Assembly (NCBI GenBank): GCA_945889625.1
Contig: CAMDCE010000009.1
Coordinates: forward strand, 1 to 64,000
DNA from: Asaia bogorensis
GTDB lineage: Bacteria > Pseudomonadota > Alphaproteobacteria > Reyranellales > Reyranellaceae
Length of the DNA: 64,000 bases
Direction of reading: 5' to 3'
Below the pieces are notes generated by a model that did not search any database, was not told where the DNA came from, and saw only the letters and a list, made by a program, of their open reading frames with translations. Below are positions 63,041 through 64,000 of the stretch, piece after piece (positions within the stretch are counted from its first letter, which is position 1; each line of letters begins with the position of its first letter). The position numbers and the translations under genes were made by a program.

Positions 63041-63899
63041 TCACAGGTCTGAGAGTCGAAAGGCGATCTCGCCGGCCAGGGTGGCGCCGGCGGCGAGACG
63101 GGTGGCGGCGATGCCGCCGTTGGCATGACTCACCGGCTCGACACAGAAGATTAGGACGGTCCGGTGGAATAAAGACGACAAGATGGCGAAACGCTTCGCT
63201 CGCCTCGAGGTCGAGACGCAGCTTCCGGCGCGGCCAGACGATCGTGGCGCGACCGTCCCAGCCGTCGAAACAATTGTCGAGAGCGACGTCGGCAACGGGG
63301 CGTGACGCGGCGAAATCCCATTTTCGCGGCACGGCGATGCGCTCGGTCGGCAGGACTTCGGCATCGGCCAGCCAGACCTGCCGGGTGCGGCAGGCGAGTT
63401 CGGTGTCGGGCTCGCGTACGAAAAACGGGTGCAGCCCGAGACCGGCGGGGACGGCCCGCTGCTCCAGATTCTCGATGCCCATGCCGACACCGAGCGCGTC
63501 GCCGTCGAGGCGGTACGATTGGCGGGCGCGATAGCGGAACGGCCAGCCCTTCCGCCCGTCGTGCTCATAAACCAGTTCGGCCGATCGCGCGTCGCGGCGC
63601 ACGACACGCCACGAACGCGACCAGCCATCGCCATGCATGGGATGGCGCTGCCCCGGCCAGTTGGGCTCAAGCAAGATCTGCTGGCCCTCGAAGACCAGGC
63701 GGCCGTTGGCGATCCGGTTGGAGAAAGGCACCAAAGGATAACAGGCCGTATCGTTGCCCCGACCGGTGGCCAGCGCCTCGCCAGAGGCCGGGCGCAGCAC
63801 GTCGAGTGAATTGTCGACGTTGAAGCGCGCGATCGATCCACCGGCCTGCGGGGCGAGATCGACGGCGAGCCGACCGGCGCGCAACGATAGGAGCGTCAT
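63041..63899 (-). pseudogene. aldose 1-epimerase, frameshifted near its end
   Basis: An aldose 1-epimerase (mutarotase) homologue. Frame one reads normally from ATG 63899 (TLLSLRAGRLAVDLAPQAGG, active-site His in HPMHGDGW and GLGLHPFFVR) to VVFIPPDRPN, then turns into Arg-rich nonsense. The proper ending FCVEPVSHANGGIAATRLAAG to FRLSDL lies in the frame one base away, stopping at 63041. One extra C at 63149, or an equivalent indel, explains the break. The lost part holds the catalytic Glu of VEP, so as written the product would be inactive. Sequencing error cannot be excluded. Confidence 0.82.
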
Positions 63900-64000
63900 G
63901 GGCTCGCCTCTACCCGCATCCGGACGCCTAATCCACCATGGCCTGCTTTTTGCTGGGTCGCGCTTACATCCGACGATGTTGTGGTGATAGGTTTGGTCAT
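63900..64000. other. window edge, no supported gene
   Basis: A minus-strand frame of 34 codons ends in TGA overlapping the epimerase ATG (63896-63899), so it could be the tail of an upstream gene, but the codons look unlike the neighbours. AGAGGCGAG before ATG 63899 may be the ribosome site. Confidence 0.3.

Noticed and set aside
63896..64000. 34-codon minus-strand frame ending at the epimerase start
   Set aside because: The overlap with ATGA is suggestive, but length and codon use are insufficient to call a gene at the edge.

Overview
The window reads as chromosomal DNA of a GC-rich alphaproteobacterium. The best evidence is the conserved minus-strand run argS - SPOR protein - nagZ - scpA - scpB - tatA - tatB - tatC - serS - surE - pcm - LysM/M23 lipoprotein (about 24.9 to 14.1 kb), with dgt just upstream; this gene order is typical of the class. 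The many CoA-transferases, RidA proteins, amidohydrolases, luciferase-like monooxygenases and an orphan Bug-type binding protein suggest a metabolically broad soil or water organism, possibly Reyranella-like; that genus guess is inference. I recognised no tRNA or rRNA gene, CRISPR array, transposase or prophage.

Layout. 0-14 kb: class III adenylate cyclase, thiolase, FAD-linked D-lactate/glycolate dehydrogenase, two RidA paralogues around a NIPSNAP and a cupin protein, a PuuE-like deacetylase coupled to a CaiB CoA-transferase, release factor 3, an SDR, an ABC-F ATPase, an unrecognised 316-residue protein and a DUF1491 protein. 14-27.5 kb: the housekeeping cluster (cell wall, chromosome condensation, Tat export, tRNA charging, protein repair), then dgt, UspA and TerC. 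27.6-35 kb: a plus-strand operon gpt - MDR oxidoreductase - Bug binding protein - aldolase/SDR fusion - TauD dioxygenase - aldo/keto reductase - COG3618-type amidohydrolase, which looks like a catabolic module for an unknown sugar or lactone. 35-50 kb: CHRD lipoprotein, DUF2231 protein, amidohydrolase, small lysozyme-like lipoprotein, a second PuuE-like deacetylase coupled to an acyl-CoA synthetase, divergent AllC-like and M20 hydrolases, a Baeyer-Villiger monooxygenase, two LLM flavin oxidoreductases, a FadD-like ligase and a PhzF protein. 50-64 kb: class II aldolase, an Lrp regulator divergent from an AceE/MdeB-type keto-acid dehydrogenase E1 followed by mtnA, then fumC, cupin-mqo, a ThrE-type exporter, an alpha/beta hydrolase, a DUF4010 protein, an SDR and a frameshifted aldose 1-epimerase.

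Non-coding structure is the most unusual part. Several short palindromic repeat families sit mostly where genes converge. One family has three copies (near 5.0, 35.1 and 60.9 kb), and one copy supplies the last codons and stop of a gene. A second, of the GTCATCCTGAGC type, has three copies, all at convergent junctions. Other points of interest are a recurrent pairing of a PuuE-like hydrolase with a CoA-activating enzyme by 4-nt stop/start overlap, the E1/Lrp/mtnA neighbourhood, and a one-base frameshift that removes the catalytic end of the epimerase.
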